Shown piece after piece: positions 5,853 through 8,365 of a stretch of DNA of 8,365 bases (the first letter of the stretch is position 1; every line of letters begins with the position of its first letter). The stretch spans positions 1-8,365 of the forward strand of contig JAAXQI010000031.1 of assembly GCA_012974315.1 (NCBI GenBank). Reading direction: 5' to 3'. Both the position numbers and the translations under genes were made by a program. The stretch is from Desulfobacterales bacterium (GTDB taxonomy: Bacteria; Desulfobacterota; Desulfobulbia; Desulfobulbales; BM004). Under the pieces are notes generated by a model, which was given only the letters and a program-made list of their open reading frames with translations, had not been told where the DNA came from and did not search any database.

Positions 5853-6245
5853 ATGTCGCAATCAACAACTGAAGTTCGTGAAGCTATTACAGTTGCAATT
5901 GAAAAATTCATGGCGGCTTATAATCAAGGCGATGCAGCTGGATTGGTAGCTCTCTATACTGAGAAAGGACAACTTCTGCCAACTAGCAGCGATTTCATCA
6001 CCGGCAGGCCTGCAATCCAGAAATTCTGGCAAGCTCGCATGAATCCTGGGGTTAATTCGGTAAAGCTTGAATCAGTTGAAATAGAAGCCCATGAGGAGAC
6101 CGCTATTGAGGTGGGAGTTTACTCAGTTCAAGGTCAAGAGAATCAAGTCCTAGATAGAGGAAAATACATTGCAATATGGAAACTCGAAAATGGACAATGG
6201 AAGTTGCATCGAGACATGATGAACAGCAGCCTGCCTCAACAATAA
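5853..6245 (+). CDS. NTF2-like / DUF4440 (SgcJ/EcaC-type) family protein
   Basis: A 130-residue single-domain protein with the alpha+beta cone pattern of the NTF2/SnoaL-like superfamily. An N-terminal helix (VREAITVAIEKFMAAYNQGD, 8-27) leads into LVALYTEKGQLLPTSS (31-46) and a GRPAIQKFW segment (51-59). Antiparallel strands follow, ending in GKYIAIWK (103-110) and GQWKLHRDMMN (114-124), the usual DUF4440 finish. It has no signal peptide, so it is cytoplasmic. Members of this fold bind small ligands or act as minor enzymes; the substrate cannot be told from sequence. The start is well set by GAGGAG (5840-5845) seven bases before the ATG, the strongest ribosome binding site among the genes here. 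It is separated by 200 and 244 bp from its neighbours, so it is probably a lone transcription unit. Its AT-richer codon use differs slightly from dnaG and dprA, which may hint at separate acquisition. Confidence 0.85.
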   Translation: MSQSTTEVREAITVAIEKFMAAYNQGDAAGLVALYTEKGQLLPTSSDFITGRPAIQKFWQARMNPGVNSVKLESVEIEAHEETAIEVGVYSVQGQENQVLDRGKYIAIWKLENGQWKLHRDMMNSSLPQQ

Positions 6246-6439
6246 AAAATTAAGTGCATCTTAAGCAAACTCAGCAAAGTTCCTCTGGGGGCCTTGGTAT
6301 ACTGGAATGACGAATTTTTTTGAGCAATAAGATTCTTTCAAGGCTGTAATCCAGTAACAGTCGAGGAAAGTACTATTTTAAGCTGAGTATTGTATAGAGG
6401 CACTAAATCTGGCCCCTTTTTCCTTTCAATTTCAACGAC

Positions 6440-6457
6440 ATTTCATGCACATGAAAT
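6440..6457. promoter_or_regulatory. 18-bp palindrome upstream of the aminomutase gene
   Basis: ATTTCATG and CATGAAAT are perfect 8-bp arms around a CA centre, ending 32 bp before the ATG at 6490. As DNA it looks like a dimeric repressor or activator site; as RNA it would form a 7-bp stem with a GCAC loop in the leader. I cannot name a regulator. The surrounding 6246-6489 holds no gene, no clear terminator and no convincing promoter. Confidence 0.4.
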
Positions 6458-6489
6458 CTCTGTGATGCAAAACCAGACAAACAGGTACA

Positions 6490-8271
6490 ATGAATACATT
6501 TGAATACACACCTCAGGCAGTAAAATTAATCAACCCACGTTTTTTTGCCGTTGCAAAAGAGAATACTGATCTTGATCAGATGCGCAAAAAATTAGCCACT
6601 CATCTGTACATCATTGAGCTCGAGTCATCCGAAGCATACGATCAGGATGCCGCAATTTTTGCCCGTATTCGTGATATCTCACAAGTTCTTCGCAATATGC
6701 TAAAAAAAAGATCGGAGGACCTTGCCGGTTTTTCTATGGCCCAAGCGATTTATGATATAGCTCATGAAAATCCGCGCCTCGATTTGACTCCTGCCTTTTA
6801 TGCGGATTTATACCATCTTCTTTTAGGAATTCAAGGCAAAGGCTCCCGTAAGGCTTTTGATGACATTCATCTGTCTGCCATAAATGACCAGGGAAGGCCT
6901 GCGGCAATTCATCGTTCCCGACAACTGGATGAAATCCGCACAGAAGTTGATCAGAAAATTAGTCAGTATAAAACCGGACTTGACACGCGTTCGATTGTCA
7001 GGCGGAACAAAAGGCGCGACAAAATTATTACAAGACTAAATGCCTCATTGGATGATTGGCAGAACTGGCACTGGCAAATCAAAAATATTATCAAAGATCC
7101 TGAAATTCTGCAGAAGCTCGTTAAACTGAGCAGAGAAGAAAAAAAGGCGGTTAAAACGGCCAGGACACATAACCTTCCATTTGGAATTACACCCTATTAT
7201 CTCTCACTCATGGATGACGACCAGAACCGGCGTGATATTTCAATCAGAGCCCAAGTTCTACCTCCCGCCGATTATGTGGCCCAAGTCATTTCCAATAAAG
7301 AGAAATCTGGATTTGATTTTATGGGGGAGGAAGATACGTCGCCTTTCGACCTCATTACCCGACGATACCCGGCAATCTGTATATTCAAACCTTTCAACAC
7401 CTGTCCACAGATCTGTGTTTACTGTCAGCGCAACTGGGAAATTGATGATGCCATGTCCCCTCAAGCTTTTGCGGGCATGCAGCAGGTCGATGCAGGTATC
7501 AAATGGATCAAAGAACATCCGACCATACACGAGGTTCTCATAACAGGCGGAGATCCACTCGCTATGGGCGATGTAACAATAACCAACATTCTTGCTAAAA
7601 TAGCTGATATTCCGACTATTGACAGAATACGAATTGGCACCCGTATACCTGTTACCATGCCTATGCGCATTACAGCCGATCTGGCTGATATTCTTGCACA
7701 GTTCCGAGAGTTGGGAAGACGGGAGGTGGCCATTACCACTCATATCCAAACCCCTTATGAAATCACTCCTGAACTCGTCAAAGCGGTGGAACGTCTGCGC
7801 TCCCGTGGACTCCCTGTATACAACCAGCTGGTATACACCTATTTTGTTTCCAAGAGATTTGAGGCTTCAGCCCTGCGAAGACACCTGCGTTTGATCGGAA
7901 TTGACCCATACTATACTTTTAACACAAAAGGAAAAGATGAGACGCTGGCCTATCGTGTCCCCATTTCAAGATTGGTCATGGAACAGCAGGAAGAGGCACG
8001 GCTGCTGCCCGGCCTGGAAAGGACAGATGAAGCAGTCTTTAACGTGCCGAGGCTGGGGAAGAATTATCTCAAATCAAGAGAGCATCGAGATCTTCTTTCG
8101 ATCTTGCCGAACGGTGCCAGAGTGTACGAGTTCTATTCCTGGGAGAAAAATTTATCTAATAAAACGAACACTTACTCTTCCATTGACGTGCCAATTCTGG
8201 ACTACTTAAAAAGGCTTGAAAAAGATGGGGAGAACCTGCAGTATTATGACACGATCTGGTATTATTTTTAG
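6490..8271 (+). CDS. KamA-family radical SAM aminomutase, probable glutamate 2,3-aminomutase with long N-terminal extension
   Basis: A radical SAM, PLP-dependent 2,3-aminomutase. The 4Fe-4S/SAM motif is C305-x3-C309-x2-C312. ITPYYLSLMD (233-242), TGGDPL (352-357), RIGTRIPVTMPMRIT (381-395) and LGK with the probable PLP lysine K524 follow lysine 2,3-aminomutase (LAM). Arg314 matches the LAM residue that holds the substrate carboxylate. The two LAM aspartates that bind the lysine side-chain amine (Asp293, Asp330) align with Lys480 and Asn518. Lys and Asn at these places are, from memory, the hallmark of glutamate 2,3-aminomutase, which makes beta-glutamate, an osmolyte. LAM similarity begins near residue 189; residues 1-188 are a charged helical extension that I do not recognise. 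The zinc-binding C-terminal cysteines of LAM are missing. An in-frame TGA at 6463 bounds the start; the Shine-Dalgarno is weak (AGG, 6483-6485). The family is sure, the substrate likely. Confidence 0.9.
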   Translation: MNTFEYTPQAVKLINPRFFAVAKENTDLDQMRKKLATHLYIIELESSEAYDQDAAIFARIRDISQVLRNMLKKRSEDLAGFSMAQAIYDIAHENPRLDLTPAFYADLYHLLLGIQGKGSRKAFDDIHLSAINDQGRPAAIHRSRQLDEIRTEVDQKISQYKTGLDTRSIVRRNKRRDKIITRLNASLDDWQNWHWQIKNIIKDPEILQKLVKLSREEKKAVKTARTHNLPFGITPYYLSLMDDDQNRRDISIRAQVLPPADYVAQVISNKEKSGFDFMGEEDTSPFDLITRRYPAICIFKPFNTCPQICVYCQRNWEIDDAMSPQAFAGMQQVDAGIKWIKEHPTIHEVLITGGDPLAMGDVTITNILAKIADIPTIDRIRIGTRIPVTMPMRITADLADILAQFRELGRREVAITTHIQTPYEITPELVKAVERLRSRGLPVYNQLVYTYFVSKRFEASALRRHLRLIGIDPYYTFNTKGKDETLAYRVPISRLVMEQQEEARLLPGLERTDEAVFNVPRLGKNYLKSREHRDLLSILPNGARVYEFYSWEKNLSNKTNTYSSIDVPILDYLKRLEKDGENLQYYDTIWYYF

Positions 8272-8350
8272 TGCCTTAGTGGTTGTTTGCTTGACGTCTT
8301 ACGCTTATGCTTGTCTATGCTTATCCGTTTTTTATTGCAAGAAATTTTAC

Positions 8351-8365
8351 GGAAGTAAAGATATG
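8351..8365 (+). promoter_or_regulatory. Ribosome binding site and ATG of a probable next gene, cut by the window edge
   Basis: GGAAG (8351-8355) lies seven bases before an ATG that occupies the last three bases of the window. Spacing and sequence suit a start site, 91 bp after the aminomutase stop and on the same strand. Nothing of the protein is visible. TTGACG at 8291-8296 with TATGCT at 8316-8321 could be a promoter, though the 19-bp spacing is poor. Confidence 0.35.

Noticed and set aside
6250..6264. TTAAG-N5-CTTAA as a terminator of the DUF4440 gene
   Set aside because: The stem has 5 bp, is AT-rich and lacks a T-tract, so it is too weak for an intrinsic terminator.
6300..6356. Inverted repeat TACTGGA / TCCAGTA in the gap before the aminomutase
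   Set aside because: The 7-bp arms are separated by 43 bp with no supporting inner pairing, so this is expected by chance.
7258..7749. Minus-strand ORF of 163 codons inside the aminomutase gene
   Set aside because: It is antisense to the conserved radical SAM core, with no family resemblance; a shadow frame.

Overview
The window looks like a chromosomal core segment of a mesophilic Gram-negative bacterium, most likely a Desulfobacterota (deltaproteobacterial) anaerobe, possibly Desulfobulbales. That placement rests on the style of the DnaG and DprA proteins, a 4Fe-4S radical SAM enzyme and moderate GC. It is an inference that only a database search could settle. I see no rRNA, tRNA, CRISPR array, transposase or phage gene.

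Layout. (1) Positions 2-532 (+) hold the 3' end of a gene for a very basic, low-complexity protein. (2) Positions 533-706 separate two convergent genes. They contain a strong bidirectional terminator and a near-consensus Fur box, with features on the minus strand that fit a small iron-regulated RNA of about 79 nt. (3) Positions 707-2397 (-) are a two-gene operon: an unrecognised 241-aa cytoplasmic protein, then a CaCA-family cation/Ca2+ exchanger that overlaps it by ATGA. (4) Positions 2398-2678 are a divergent regulatory region with palindromes and candidate promoters. (5) Positions 2679-5652 (+) are dnaG (primase) followed after one base by dprA (ssDNA-binding RecA loader), a DNA-metabolism operon. 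(6) Positions 5853-6245 (+) are a small NTF2-like DUF4440 protein with its own strong ribosome binding site and a repeat-built hairpin leader. (7) Positions 6490-8271 (+) are a 593-aa KamA-family radical SAM/PLP aminomutase. The residues aligned with the two lysine-binding aspartates of lysine 2,3-aminomutase are Lys and Asn, which points to glutamate 2,3-aminomutase (beta-glutamate formation, a compatible solute). (8) The right edge carries a ribosome binding site and ATG that probably start another gene.

The genes do not form one pathway. The most novel element is the putative Fur-controlled small RNA at 558-636 (-). It has a Fur box over its -10 hexamer, a 5' hairpin, an exposed C/U-rich stretch resembling the anti-Shine-Dalgarno sequence, and a Rho-independent terminator. 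All intergenic calls come from reading the sequence by eye and have no expression or conservation support.
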